Shown here: positions 24,622-38,500 of the stretch, piece by piece
Numbering within the stretch: position 1 is the first letter of the stretch
Layout: the number at the start of each line of letters is the position of its first letter
Source: Cinclus cinclus
Taxonomy: Eukaryota > Chordata > Aves > Passeriformes > Cinclidae
DNA: 64,000 bases
Assembly (NCBI RefSeq): GCF_963662255.1
Contig: NC_085049.1
Span: forward strand, 26,196,142-26,260,141
Reading direction: 5' to 3'
Made by a program: the position numbers and the translations under genes
Notes under the pieces: model-generated
Told to the model about the DNA's origin: nothing
Seen by the model: only the letters and a program-made list of their open reading frames with translations
Database searches by the model: none

Positions 24622-26904
24622 AAGGCTGCCAAGTTGATTTTTGAGGGGGAAAAGCTGAGAGTTAAGGATGCTAACCTCTCCACTGCCCCGGGATGCCCCA
24701 GGAGCACAACTCCTGCTTGCAGATGCCTGTGCTGAACAGCCTGAATTTGCACCAAATCATTCAAAATTCCTCTAAAGGAACTCAGGCTGTGGGGGTTTTA
24801 AATGTGCAGTGGTGTATTGCTATCATAAGCTCACACTTGCCTGTTCTGTTTATATGCTGCACTTTTTCAGGCTGAAGCAGGAAGCTGCAAGGCAGAAGAC
24901 AAGCAGCCTTTCTAACTTTGCTATTTCAATGTGTTTCTCTTGCTGCAAACAGCCAAGAATTAACTTTTTTTTTGTATTGGAAGTTTCATTCTTTATATCT
25001 GCACCTTTGTCTGCTGCCACTCAGATAAGGTGAGACCTGGGCATGTCCTGGACCATGTGGTTTACTAATAAACCAAAGGAATAAGATAAAATGCATAGGA
25101 CCATGATGTTCTGGCAACTTAACAATTCTGTTTAAATGTTGTAGGTCATCAATATCCAATATCTGACTCCATGTAAGCAGGAGGTTTTCCTAGCAGCCCT
25201 TCTTGTGGAAAATTATTGCAGAGTCCTCATCCCCTGACGGAGCAGCCATGTGGCCTTTGCTAAGGCAATGCACACCCATGTGCAAGGCTGTGGGGGTCAA
25301 CCCAGCCACTGCTTTGTGTGGGCCCTGTCACCATTCAGATTTCATCCAGATGGCAAGAGTAGTGTGGGGATCCAGTTACAGCCCAAAGGCTCCAATTGCC
25401 TTTGTAAGTTACTCCCTCTGGCCCCCAAAATCTGCAACATTTATAGGTTTTGTTCCCAAAAACACTGAGCTGCCCACAAAACCTGTGGGTTTTGGGCACA
25501 TCCTCAGTGTTTCCTGTAATGGCCTTCAACTGGGATATGTCAATCTGAATTTCACAATCCTCTCCTAGGAGCACTTGCTCCCTCACCAAAGATATAAGGA
25601 TATTTTTTCTTGCTTCTTCTTCCCTGCCCTGCCAGCATTACAGGATGAAACACCTGGGACCTGTGTAATCTCAGTCCCTGCTCTAGAGACCCATAGCTGT
25701 GTTCAGCAGAGCACAGGACAACCTTGAAACAAGGTTTAAAAAATTCCATTTTCAGTTGTGAGTCAGGGTATGATGATAGAAGTTGGCTCAGAGTTTGTAT
25801 AATTTTTTTCAAGTCAACTTTTGCTGGTTTTGAGGTTGGTTCTGGCCCATTTGCTGCCCACTGGGGAGTTGCAATGGTGGCTTTGTCTGGCACCAAAGCT
25901 TCCACTCCAATTTGATAAAGCCAGCAGAATTCCTGATGCTTCCAAAAACCTCTCCCAGCCCTTCATTTTTCTGTTCTAGGAGCTGAGGGTGTTGGTGCTG
26001 CGTGTGACCACGTGTGGTTTGCACACATGCAGCCCAGTCTGAGGGTATTTGGGAACACTGGAACGGGAACAGGGACGGGTTGGCTGCGGCCTTAAACAAG
26101 CAAAGCTGGAGTGAGCACTGCCCTCCCATGTGAAATGCAAATCCTGCTGCCTGTGGAGGAGTCAGGAGGGGAGATTTTGTTCCCTGGAGCTGTCGTCGCT
26201 CTTCCTGTGCAGGTGTAAACATCTGTCCAGGTTCCTGGTTGTCAGCAGGGATGTGGGAAGATGCTAGCAGGGTATTGTGCACCTGGCCCCAGACTGTGAG
26301 AGCTGCAAAAGTGATGTGCTACAGTGCAGGGAAAGAAAGGGAAGGAAGTAAGTTTGAGGAAAAGTCTCAAGGGTACAAGAAAATGTCGTGAGGGATGTTG
26401 ATTTTACTAGTGGGATTTGCTAAAAGTTTGCTTCTGAGTTACTGTGAAGAATTAGTATTACCAGAAGCTGGCTGTCCATGTCTTTTTCAGTCTTGAATGT
26501 CTTCTCAGAACAGAGGATTCACTGAAATCTCTATCGTTCAGGGTCCTCAGTCTATGAAATCTGGTGGGATTTTTTGCAAATTTGTCCACAGCACCTCACT
26601 TGGAATGAGTGCTCTCTTACATGGCTAGAACAAATATAAATAAATACAGAAATACAAACCGAGCTGGAAATTAACTGAGTACAAGCTGTCTTGCAAAATT
26701 GCCTGTGTTTCCTGGCTCTGATGGGATGGAAATACCACAAAACTCCCTTCTCTCATAGTAACGTGATACCTCTGCTTCCGGGCTCAGCGCAACACGGGAG
26801 GTGGAAGAGTGTTCACGAGAGGAAAAAGAAAAGCAAAAGCAAATTATAATCAAGCTCCTTTTTAACATGGCACTCTTAATTAGAGTGCTGGAAGTGGCCA
26901 CTGT

Positions 26905-26970
26905 GATCATCTACTCAAGTGTCTTGTGTAGTGGGAGGCGTAGAGTTTTATCCATCTGCTCCTCTGTGGC
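26905..26970 (-). mobile_element. Possible ancient CR1 fragment
   Basis: The order gatcatct ... cttgtgtag ... atagagttttatccatctg resembles the reverse-complement 3' region of old sauropsid CR1 copies. As I recall them, those read 'gatcatctagtc...ctgtata...ccatagaa'. Divergence is high and I am not sure of it; the alternative is a chance resemblance. Confidence 0.3.
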
Positions 26971-29900
26971 ATAGAGCTGGAAGAGGGAGCTAACCTGGCC
27001 TGGAAGTCTCCAGGGGAAGAAGACATGGGGTGTATCTGCCAGCTGGTTCTCATCTGACTCTTATTCAGCTCAAGTGCTGCATCCTGGCCAAGCAAACCTG
27101 GTTCCCCACAGGCCATGCTGGTTCCCATTTCTCCAGGAAAGGGAAATCCAGTCTAATGCAATCTCAGGATGCAAAGCTTGTTCTGCAGCACAGGAATTGT
27201 AATAATAGCCCACATGTCTCAGCACATGGCCTTGGCTGGTGGCTGGGGCATTTGGCCACCCAGCCTGTGGAGGCAGAGCCGTGCCCACCCCACTCCAGGT
27301 CATCACCTCCAAGGCAAGGAGCACTTTTGTGGAGTTGTCTCATGGGCTGAATGTGGTTCTTCTACACTCACACCAAATCTAGGCAGGTATGGTGCTGCCA
27401 GACCACCTCTTTTTTCCCTGCAGATGCCTTTTATTTTGCCCTGTTTTAGCTGTCAGATCTCCCTTCTCGATGGCCTTCCCTCAGCTGGAGGTTCACAGTC
27501 ACAGTTTCTCCAGGCATGTGACAAGTTATCTTATGAGGTCCCTGTAATTTTGCCCATCCCGCCAAATATTTGGAGGCAGAAGTTATGTCAGCTAAGGTGG
27601 CAGGGAAGGAAACAAAACTGTCACTGCTGGGACAGTGTGATGTGGCTGTGATGTTGCTGTGGCAGATAATGCCCATGGTGTGAGCAGCCACATCCTAAGG
27701 AGAAGATGGCTGGGAATTTGGGGCACAGCTCCTCTCCCCGCTGCACCCTCCAGCACAGCACCTTCCTCAGAGTGGAACACGGACATCCAACCTGCCTTTG
27801 TCACTGCTCCTCCCTCAAAAGAGCACTGCCCATGTTCCAGGTGTCCCCTCCTGCCTTTGCCAGAAAATGTCCTATTAACATCATCTTCTGAGAACTGATG
27901 GAGACCACACATATCCTTTCAACCAGGCCAGAAAATAACCTTCAGCTAAGTCTGCCCGGGGCTGTTTTGGATCTGGTCACCTGCATTTAGAAATAGTCTC
28001 GGTATTTTTAAATGTTGCCTGAAGCCATCTGCTCCTCTCTTCATTTTATGTTTTAATTGTCATTTATAACATATTATATGAGCTATTCAAAATCCAGACA
28101 GACACTGGAGGGAAGCAAGCAAGTCCCAAGCTGAAATACACAGAAATCTCTGAAAGTCTTCCCTCAAAGGGCTTTCAAAGGGCTTGGAGCTGGGGCTCTC
28201 ATCAAGGGAGCCCGAGTGGCTGCAGCTCTGTGAGATCCTGGCTCTGGGACACACCCCATGCATTCCAGGATTGCTGCCAGGGCCAGGGACTTGCTCTTGG
28301 CTGGAGGGCTCCTGGTGGCCGCTCTCACAGCCCGGGCACAAGGAGGTCAACTGATTTTCTCAGGTCACCAGTGCGTGAGCAAATGATTCATCCCAGATTT
28401 TCCTGGCTCCTAAACCTTTGCTCAGACCACAAGGCTGCTTAGTGACTTAGCAGGGCTCCGAGGAAGTCAGCTATAAATTGCAAACACGCTATGGCCAAAT
28501 GACCAGCTGCAGTGTTTTCCACGTGCCACTTGTGAGTCTGGAGGGGCTGCCTGGTAGCTGGGGATTACTGCCAGGGTGAGGAATGCCAGTTGTTTGATGA
28601 ACCAATGGCTTCAGACAAAAAAAAATTGCCTTGCCTCCTACTTCATGGCAAAATCTTTCCACCTCCTTCTATTCTGCCTGGCTCGGTGCAGGGCCCTGCG
28701 CTGTGACCCTGTAGGGAATTGCTGCTTGGAACTCGGACTGGATTGTACAGCCTGAGCTCAAACCACCCCAGGTGACAAAGCCACCACCCGAGTCCTGCAG
28801 CCTCAGCAGGGCAGGATGGCCAAAGGGCACCCTGATGCCCTCCAGGCTGAGTGACACCTCCCAGGAGCACAGATGTCCCAGGTCAGGCTCAAACACAGCT
28901 GTACACCAGTGTGCCAGCAGTGAGAGGATGGGCATGGATGAACCCACTCAGCCCTGTGGGATGGCCTAAACTCCAGCTAAGACCCTCAGCTTTTGAGAAT
29001 GATGGCTAAATGAGCTAACCTGTGCTGGGAAATGTGCTGATGCTCTTCAGTGACATCTCAGCTTACTCTGGTGGCACCATGGTGCTGGCAACCATCTGAA
29101 ATCCAGAAATATTTCCTTTTAGGAGATGCCTCTTGATTTCCTCTTGCTGGTTGTGCTAGACTCGCCCAGCAGCCAAAGACCAGTAAATGCAGATGGGTGA
29201 GAGGGCTGCAAATGCCCCAGGCCAGGCTGCTCTGGCTTCTGAACATCCTCACAGTATGGGGAGTTATTACCACATTACTCTATTTTAATAATAATATATT
29301 ACACTTCAAATGTATGAAATAAAGCAGGGCACTGAACATCAAGTTGCCTGAATAAGGATTTTATGTTTGGGGTTTTTTTAGGAAATCCCTGGACACCAGT
29401 GGGCAAACTGAGCTAGTCAGATGCTACAAAGAGAAGACAAGAGAGGGGGCCCAGCTCCAGGCCCTCCTCTCATCCCTGCAAGGAGCAGTGCAGGACAGCT
29501 GGCACTAATTGGCACTTTCCTTGGCGGCAGATGAAGTGTGGAGGAGACAATGGGGCCTGGGCTGGTTCCTCGTGCCTGGAGGTGATCCCCAGCACTGAGA
29601 CCAAAGCTCGCTGAGAGCACAGCGAGGAGAAGCTGCAGCTCCTGCTGCTGTCAGGGGACAAAAGCCCAAGTTTAGAAGTTGGGAGTGTCAGGATATGTAC
29701 CCACCACCAGGGCACATCGAGGCAAGCCCACGGGCACACAAAGGGACAGCAGGGCCCGGAGCACACCGTGCTGCTGAGCACTGAGCAGCAGTGGCGTGGC
29801 AAAGCCCGTGGTCACCTTGGCTGGCCATGAGCAGCTGCTCAAGCCCATGACTCCCATCAGGTTTCCTGCAGGGTCCCACGCTGGGAACTCACAGCAGGAG

Positions 29901-30924
29901 GGGAAAGGGATTATGAAAAGCTCTGTGCAGCGGTGTTGTTACTTCATGCAGAGCTGGGGAGAAATGTAAAGCTGTGACACCTGGAACATGAACAGGCAGC
30001 TAGAAAGGACAGGCAAGAGCAGGAAACTTCATAACAGGACACCACTTGGAAAAGAGGGATAAAGGAAACATAACTTTTTCTTAAGAAATTAAATTATCAT
30101 GTAACTTCTGGATTGTGTTATAACAGGGATTTTTGTGTGTATGAGCAGTAATTCCATCAGCACCACACGCTTTTTTTTGGTGAAAAGTATATTCATTATC
30201 TTATACATCTATTGGCAGCTCTGAGGCAGCATTTCCTCTTCAACTTCATGAACAAATTCATATTGGGGAGGGGGAGAAAACCATTCCCACTTTCCAAAAA
30301 GCTCTCCATGGTCAAAAGGGCCCTGAGCTTAAGCTGCACTAAGTCTCCCAGCCAGCTGCAGCAGCGTCCCATCAGTGTGAGATCTGAACCCGTGTTTAGG
30401 ATTACCACCCAGGTTCTCCAAAACTAAAGATGCTTTTACAATTATTTCGTTAAATGCAAGCCAAGTAAATGATGCTCTCCTTGTTTGTCCCCTGGGGTGG
30501 GAACACACAGTTTAGGCTTTGGTGCTTTCCCTCGTCCCTCAGCGCAAACAGGAGAAGCAGCTGAAGGACTTGGAAGCTGCAAGGATGTGGTGGAGCTCTT
30601 GGGCAGTAACCAGAGCTGGGCTGAGGGAAAACAGCTGCAATCTGGACACCAGCAGTGTCCAGTGCTGTCCTCAGGGAGGGATGGGAGGGCTCTCCATCAC
30701 CTCAGGAGTTCCTCAGCCCTGCCAGTGCTGGGATTTGTTCCCCTCCAGCATGCCCGGTGTGGGTGTGCAGCTCTGCTGCAGCTGGAGCAAACAGCCTGGT
30801 GGGGAAGGGGAGCTGGGGAAGGAGAGGAGCTCAGCCCAGCAGGATAACGAGCTCACAGAATGCAAATGCACGTTTGAGCTGGAGCTCCCACACAGCCACA
30901 GCCCAGACACTGACATGCAGAGTC

Positions 30925-31600
30925 TCAGAAACACCGAATAATTCGGGGTGGGAGGCAGCTTTAAAGGTCATCCAGCCCAACCTCCCTGCAATGAGCAGGG
31001 GCATCTTCAACCACATCAGGTTGCTCAGAGCCTCATCCAACCTGACCTTGGATGTGTCTGAGGGTGCGGCATCCACCGCCTCTTCGGGTAGCCTATTCCT
31101 GTGTAAAACACCCTCACTGTGACATACTTCTTCCTTAAATCTCATCTAAATTTACTCTATTTTAGTTTAAAACCATTACCCCTCGTCCTATTGCTACAGG
31201 TCCTGCTAAAAGTTTGTCCCTATCTTTCTTATTAAGCCCCCTTTAAATGCTGAAAAAGCAGCAATGAGGTCACCCCAAAGCCTTCTCCTGTCCAGGCTGA
31301 ACAATCCCAATTCCCTCAGCCTTTCCTCCCAGCAGAGCTGCTCCATCCCTCTGATCCCTTGGTGTCCCTGCTCTGGGCTGGCTCCAGCAGCTCCCTGTCC
31401 TTCCTGTGCTGGGATCCCAGGGCTGGATGCAGCCCTGCAGGGGGGTCTCAGCAGAGAGGGGCAGAGGGGAAGAATCCCCCCTCCCCTGCTGCCCTGGGGC
31501 TCTGGGTGCAGCCCAGCACAGGGGGGTTTGGGGGAGAGTGCACACTCCTGGCCCATCCAACCCCAGAAGCTGATGTCCAGCTTGCACTGATTTTCTCAGG
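30925..31600 (-). mobile_element. CR1 LINE, 5'-truncated copy
   Basis: Many successive blocks match the reverse complement of the avian CR1 3' region in the right order: aggtcatccagcccaacctc, catccaacctgaccttgga, gcatccaccgcctc, taaaaccattacccctcgtc, the phrase around 31262-31300 (caatgaggtcacc ... gcctt ... ccaggctgaacaa) and the part near 31500-31600 ending with the tgatgtccagctt block. The 3' end is on the left, and the usual octamer repeats are reduced to ...gaaacaccgaataattc. The copy covers the last part of ORF2 and the 3' UTR. It holds no intact reverse transcriptase and is dead. This is the longest repeat in the window. Confidence 0.9.
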
Positions 31601-34600
31601 GCACATCTTTGCACCTCCCTTTGCAGGCTGAAGAAAGGATTTTTGGCTATTCCGTGATTGATGTGTGCCTCCAGGGTACAGCCCAGGACCAGCTCAGCAG
31701 CAGGATCTGACCTGGGCTACACTCAGCTTTACATTTCCACATTTCCACCCCTCTGTACTGATCTTGGCATCTCTGGGCATTTTCCTGTAAAAATCCTGTC
31801 TGTGCTGTTGACTTAGACAATAGTAATTGAGCTTCAAACTTAATTACAGTATGGGAACAAGCTGTCACTTGATTGAAGACACTTCTTGATTATTTATTGA
31901 AATTAATAATCTTACCTGCCTTTGCAACTTGACATGAAGGGACTAGACATTGGGGTATCTTTTATGGCTGTGTTTATATCCTTCCTGTCAGGTACAGCAC
32001 TTCAATAAAATACCAAACTCTGGCTTCCAAAATGCTCCCAGAGATTCTCCTTTCTCTAAACTTCCATTAGTGGTTGTTTAGAGAAAGAAGAGACCAGAGA
32101 GGGATTCTCTCTGATCCCTCGCTTCAAGTCCTTCCTGACTCCCACCCAACTGATCCTGCTGCCAGGCTGTGCTCTCTTCCACTGAGACCAGGGGATGCTG
32201 GGCAGTCAGGATTTGCTGTGGCTGCAGTCACACCCTGGGCAGGAAACATCTCGAATTAAAGGACTGATAGGATGATGCAGGGGATAAAACCATGGCTTTT
32301 ACAGGGATATTTGGGGCTTCCAAACAGGCATTGTGTCCACAAGCTTGTCCTGGGAAGCTGAAGTGGCTGAAGAGGCTCTGAGGCTGGGCCTGTTGTTAAG
32401 AGAACTCATTTGCTTCTCCAAAAAGTACTGAGCAGCATCATTTATTGCAGAGCTCTTTGCCTGGGATTCCTCTGTGGGACCATATCACCTCTAAGAAGAG
32501 ACTCATTCCCTTCAGCCTTTATAGTTGCCCTCTGTAATGACCAATGTCTTGGGCATTTGGTTTTAGAACAATAGTTTTTAAAGAGCAATTCTTCACTGCT
32601 GTGACTTGATGTCTGCCTCTGACTTCACAATCTGAAATCCATCCTTTGCCAGCTGTTCCAAGCCCAAAAAAATGCATCATACAGAAAGTTGAGCTCCAGG
32701 TTCAAAACACAAAACTGGTTCTCATGTGCCAGGATGTTGAGCTGCCTGAGACCACCTCAGACTTCAGAAAACTTGAACTTCTGGCAAAATTCAAAATCAA
32801 TGCCCATTTATATTTTGCTGGAGTTGTTTCCTACCAGAAATCCTGGGTTTATGTACAGAGACATACATTTTAAGGCTGATGCTTATTTTATAATCCCAAC
32901 CTAGTGATTTTTTTTGTACGCACTTATTTATGGGTGAATCACACACCTTGGTTGATGCACTCACATCGCTTTCCTCACAGATGTATCAGCTGCAGGTGTG
33001 TCAGAGAGAGAAAAACATTCTCTTCTGATACCTGAGCCTGAAGCACAGGTTTGAGTTCTTTGAGTTCTCCTGCTTATGTTTCAGTGAATTCCGCTCTCAA
33101 AATAGAAACTTGGGAGTCCTGGTTCCTGACTGCCAGGTTACAATGTGCAAAAAAGTTACAAGAGTGGGATGCACACCCTGGGGGTGCCTCAGTGACCCTC
33201 ACCCCGCTCCTGTCCACCAAGCCAAGGGGGTGTGTGAGCAAAACTGTATCCACCCAGGGTTCTGCCATCTCCTCTTCCTACAAACTCAAACATGACCTCA
33301 GGTACCAGCTTTCCTTCTGCTGTCCTCTTTGTTACTCCCTTTTGGGTCTGGGTGAGTGTTCAAAGAACATCCTCTCTTGTCCTTCCAAGGGGCTAAACAT
33401 TTTTAAGCTTTATGCAGGCAAAGTTTTTATGTCACATTCATGACCTGAGGCAAACAGACATGTCTTATGAAGAAGGACCAGGATGGTTTCTGTCCCATTA
33501 AGGGAATTTATGAGAAACTCGGCACAGTTTTAGGAAAAAAAAAAAAGTGTTGGCTTAGATGATGGACGTCTGTTAAATATTAATCTTTTCTGGGTATATC
33601 ACATGCTTTCTTAAAGAAAGCCTAAATTATTCAGGAGTATTTGCAGGCTGAGATATGGCAAATTTACAGGGAGTACAAATCAGACTTTTGCATCTTAATA
33701 TGAAAGGAAAGTATGTCCCAAATTTAGCTTCTTAATACTTTATTGGCCATCTCCTGCTAAGTAAAATAATTAAGCTGCTCATTAAGATACACCATATATC
33801 ATGCCGGAACAATGGCCACTTTAATCCTTATACACATCATTGGCAAAATAACTGCAAGATGCCACAAATCCATATTTTAGGTTATTCTTTTTATGCATTT
33901 GCAGTTGTACGGGATGGAGCGACAGGAACGTCACCGGTGACAAACAGCAGCCTCTGCCCAGGGAGGTGACAACCTGTGAGGGCTGGGGAGGTTAGTGGCC
34001 ACCAGGGCTGCCATGGGGGGCTGTCCCCCACTTTGTCCCCCTCTGTCCAGGACAGTGATGTCGCTGTCACCCTCCTGGCTGTGCTGGCCCCTGTCCCCAC
34101 TGCAGGGAAGCGCCAGCCTTATTTATGTAACAGCTGCTGTTTTTAGGTGCTGTCACTCACACATTCGCTGGAAAACATGGTACTTGAAGAGCTGCTACGT
34201 TAGTACAGCATATGCCGGAGGCAAAACTATATATATATTTTAAAAAAAAAGAAAAATCCTTGTACAAAAAGAATTAGAGCAGGATTATGGCAGCATGTCA
34301 GCCTCCCAGTCAGTGCAGTGTCTCACCAGGGCCACATTTTGGAAATGCTGTTCTGCCAGGGTTTAAAGCCTTTGTGGATGGAATTGATTTTTATTTCTCT
34401 GGTCAGGATCACAAGAGATGCTCTTAGGTGATCCAAATTCCTGCTTTTGTTACCAGCTTCAGGCCAGTGCCAGTGATCTCCTGTGGAGGAAGGAGCTGGG
34501 ACTCAGCAGTCAGGCAAAAGCAGCCCCTGTCAGGCTGGGGCTGAGGGCACCCTGCCTTCCTCTGCTGCCCTCCACCTACCTCAGGGTCACAGGTTTCTCC

Positions 34601-35186
34601 CCATGTCCAGTGCAGGGGGAAAATACTCTCAGGTGTACATGCACAGGTTTTAAATGCATGTGATGCATTCTGACTGAAATCCAGCAGTGCTGGTTCTGAA
34701 TGGAAACATCCAGAATGATTTCCATCAAAAGTCCTGTTCATGCAGTTGTAAACTGTGATGCAAAACAAGAGCTGCTGCCGAAAATGTCCCCTCAGACCAG
34801 GGCAGTGTGTGACCTCCATGGATCTGAAGTCTTTCAAGTGATGATGGCTTATCATCAGAGCTTATCCTTCAGATTCCTATTGCTTGCTCTCAAAAGTAGA
34901 TCTCTGCTGTAATTTAAGGTTGTTTTAAAGCAGCTACATGGATTTTCCTCTGTCCCCCAGTTTGTAGAGGTGAATGTGTGTAGGCAACCTGTTCTTCCTG
35001 GATGACTGAAAACCTCTCTGCTGGCTCCAGGGGACTTTGTGTTTGGATTTCCCAGTAAACTGTCCCAGCCAGCATCTCATGTTCCCCCCCATTTTTTTGC
35101 ATCACACACACATTGAATACACACCCATAAGCAGCTGAGTGTGAAAGAAGGGAGAAACCTTCTTAAAGAAATTAAAGAAATCAATT
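31601..35186. other. Intergenic region between two CR1 copies
   Basis: No gene recognised. The part at 33550-33910 is listed separately as a candidate conserved element. A short AT-dinucleotide tract followed by an A-run occurs at about 34205-34255. Otherwise I see nothing distinctive. Confidence 0.6.
33550..33910. promoter_or_regulatory. Candidate conserved non-coding element
   Basis: An AT-rich, repeat-free stretch stands out from GC-richer flanks. It has a developmental-type motif content: a homeodomain core TAATTA at 33767-33772, a SOX-type AACAATGG at 33808-33815, GATA-type cores, and several words such as cattaagata and tatcatgcc that look like uncorroded sequence. Conservation cannot be judged from one sequence, so this is a hypothesis from composition and motifs only. 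Confidence 0.25.
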
Positions 35187-35500
35187 GAATAGAGTAGAAT
35201 AGAGGAGAACAGAATATTTCACTTGAAAGGAAACTACGATGATCATCCAGTCCAACAGCCTGAGCACTTCAGGGCTGACGGAAGGCTAAGGGGTGTTGTA
35301 AAGGGCATTGTCCAGATGCCTCTCAAACACACCCAGAGCATTGACCACCCCTTTAGGAAGTCTGCTCCAGTGTTTCTCCACCCTCTTAGTAAATAAATGC
35401 TTCCTAATACCCAGTGTAAACTTCTCCTGCACAACTTTGAACCATTCCCATGCATCCTGTCCCTGGATACCAGGGAGAAGTAATAATCAAACCCTCTTGC
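35187..35500 (-). mobile_element. CR1-like LINE 3' end with AGAAT-type tail
   Basis: It begins with a pentamer tail (agagtagaatagaggagaac), then aacgatgatcatccagtcc-like text (35235-35255), 'cacttcagggctgac', 'gggcattgtccagatgcctc', 'ttgaccacccctttaggaag' and 'taaataaatgcttcctaat'. This is the order of the reverse-complement 3' end of a common avian LINE family that I assign to CR1. Its match ends near 35500. The copy is 5'-truncated and non-coding. The alternative is another avian interspersed family that shares this 3' end. Confidence 0.72.
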
Positions 35501-38500
35501 AGGGGAGAAGATGACAGATGGATGCTTGGTGGTCTCCTGTGTACCTGGGTGATGGCCACATCTTCTCTCAGCTCTGCCAGCAGCAGGTCTCTGTGGGCAC
35601 AGATGTGGGAGGAGAAGGGAAAGGGTGTGATGGATGGTACAAAATATCAAGGATATGCCATGTGTCCTGCTTCCTGCCTGGGCCAGAGGAGCCAGGAGGG
35701 AATCCACCTAATGGAACACTTCACCTATTGCGTGGAGCAACCAAGAAGGCATCACCTTGTCCCCACAGCTCTCCTGCATCCCTCAGTCCCTCCCCAGAGT
35801 GTCTGGTCAGGCTGGTGTAAATCAGAACCTCCCCCCTGAAGCCAGTGCAGTGACCTGCAGCAGCTGGGAAGGAATTTGAGGCGGCTTGCAGCTCACCCAG
35901 CTGTGTTTGATTTACATCTGGAGCCACTTGGAAGCTCACGTCAGAGGAAGGAAGGGGCAGAAGCGGAGCAGGAGGGATGGCTTGGAAAATGCCCTCTGCT
36001 GGAAAGAGCCAAGCCCCACGGGAGGCAAACGGCTGGGAGAGGAGTCAGGCACTGATTTGCTCCCTCTTCCCCTTGCCCTGACGATGCCAGGCTTCCTGCA
36101 ACTACTGATTATGATGATTACAGTGTTTCTGGTGTGTGTATGTGTTTGTGCACACGTGTGCAGTGGTTTCTTGCTAAACCCCTCTCGGTTGGACACTGCC
36201 AGATGGTACAAAAGCTTACCGGAATTTCATTTTCAAATAAACCACAGACTTGGATGAGCTAATGTTGTTCCACATAGAAAGCCACAAAATTCAACAGAGT
36301 GATGTTGTTTCAAGACGAGGACATGTCAAGTGAGGGAACCATCCGGTCGGCTCTGAAAGAGCTACACACTCCCCCTCATGATTTTGGAGGCTGTTTATGT
36401 ACAGATGCCGGGCATGTGGCACTGCAGCTCAGGTTAAAGCTCTCCCCACAGCTGATGCCTGTGGAGCAGAGCCTTGGCAGAAGTGGTGCAGCAACCACAT
36501 CTGCTCACAAGCCTTCCTGTTTTGTTTTAACTGCTCCTGGAAGGCTGGTGCCCCCCAGCATCTCCTTCTCTACCAGGACAGATACACCAGCACTGTTGGG
36601 AGATGTGGCTCCAGGTAGATACCCTCACTGCCGCCAGGTGACCTCCTGTGATCCTCAGCTCCAGGCCCAGAGGCTTGGGGGTGTCCTGGCAACCAGCTGT
36701 CCATTTGATGTGCAGCTCTGTACTGTGACAGCTTTGCCAGGAGCAGTGGCTCTGGCTGGGACGAGGACAAGCGACTTGGACACCAAGGGATAAAGCAGCG
36801 AAGTAACTTCAACACTCTAGCGGTTCCTACATCCAAAAGCACATCTCCAGAGGTCTTCTCTCCCTCCTATACCTCCAGGATGAGAGTCACAAATCTGGCA
36901 GCAACAGAGGCTGAGCAGGGCAAGGATTCAAGTCAGCCACAGGAAGAGATCCCTGCTCAAAGACCCACCTCACCACTGCCCCAGGCTGGCTGGCAGAGGC
37001 CAGGTACATAGTTACTGGGCATTTAGTCCCAGACAGCCTAATGCTGGCATCCATAGTGCTGTGATTTAATAACAAATTGGCAAAAGCCTTCCCTTCCCAG
37101 CAAGAGCCACCTCCAGCCTGTGGCCAGCGAATTAGGTCTTGGCCTGATTTGAGGATGTGTGGCTGGGGAAAGCGAGCCTGGTGCTGGGAGCCAGCAGCCA
37201 CAGCACAGCCTCCCACGGGATTCTGGCACAGGGCAAGCCTGCAAAAGGGCTTCAGTGTTGTGACAGTGAGAGTTTGCAGCTCCCAAGCTGGAGGACCAAA
37301 AGCACAGTGCTCAGAGGGAGCAGGTCTCCAGCTTGGGAGAGGCAAATGGAGTCACCAGCAGTGCTCTGATGAGACTCACCAGTGCTGGTGTCATTTTCCC
37401 ACGTCCCAGCACTTCAAGAATCACCTACAGCCACTTTTGTCACAAATAAGATTTAGTTTCAATTTTAAAATGCATTTACTATTGATGCCCTGCTGTGGAG
37501 GGCTGAGCAAGCACCAGCTCAACCTGATGGATGCTGCACTGCTCTGCCTTGGGCTGAGGGTCTCTGGTTGCTTTTCATGCCTATTTTCAGCTGTTGCCAT
37601 GCTGCCTATTTATTTCAGCCTGTTGTTTCCAGGGATGTGGCCTTCTTGTTCCTGAGGAAGCATCCAAACCTCAGCACAGAGAGCAGAGACATACAGTAAA
37701 GGCATTTTTTTCTTCTTAAACTCACAAGCCTGCAGGATGGATTTTGTTTCAATTGCATCTTCATAAATAACTTTCTATTTCACACTCACCTGTTCATTTT
37801 GTCCTAGTTAGAATCAATATCACTGATAATTGTTTGTCAGAGCATTTATACATCACTGGAAGGTAACTAACAGGGGAAAGTATTTTTATTTATCTATATT
37901 TTTTCAGACCACTTTCAGTGAATTAACCAACGAAAGATGGCAGATTGATGTAGACTAGGTCCTAATTTTTACCCACAAATAAATGCATTCTCAGAAGGAG
38001 AAGCAATCAGAGCCTTCCTGGTAGCTTTGACAGTCCCAGCAGGAGGGTCATCCCATGGAGATGTGACCTTTATTCCTAAAACATCCTCCCTGGTGGACAT
38101 CCGTGTTGCATCCCTGGCTGCCCTCAACTCCTACTTGTGCCTCCCCCACCAGTCCTGCTCTCACAACTTGCCTCCCCAAGGACGTTCTTCTTCTCCCCTC
38201 ATCCTCCACCCAGCATGAGTACTTTCATGGCTGAGCTTCTTAGTTGACCCCTAATCTATGTTTGGAAAGTTTTCTTTGTCAGCCAAAGCAACTTTGGCTG
38301 GACCTGCTGCTAAAATGATGAGTGAATATCTCAGGTCAAACTGCCCATTTTGTGGTGAGCTGTCCTGTATCTCCTTTTATTTCTTCCACCTTCCTGTTGC
38401 ACTGGTGTAAAACAACCTTGTGAACTCCTTCTTAGTTAGAAACAGCCAATTTATTCGTCTTTTGTACAGCACCAAGTGTTCTGGAGCCACCATCCACTGT

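Larger units (their letters stand above)
20561..30924. other. ITPR2-SSPN intergenic region, left part
   Basis: No gene is recognised here. It includes possible extended ITPR2 3' UTR, low-complexity T/G sequence at 22.1 kb, two near-contiguous G runs at 24.6 kb and a possible ancient CR1 scrap at 26.9 kb. The remainder is unremarkable single-copy sequence by eye. Confidence 0.6.

Noticed and set aside
35187..35500. Considered as a long terminal repeat of an endogenous retrovirus
   Set aside because: The pentamer tail and the order of the 3'-end blocks fit a LINE of the CR1 type. I saw no TG...CA ends, primer-binding site or retroviral coding sequence.
37077..37655. 192-codon open frame on the plus strand
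   Set aside because: No domain, no promoter or splice features, in GC-rich intergenic DNA where all frames have few stops.
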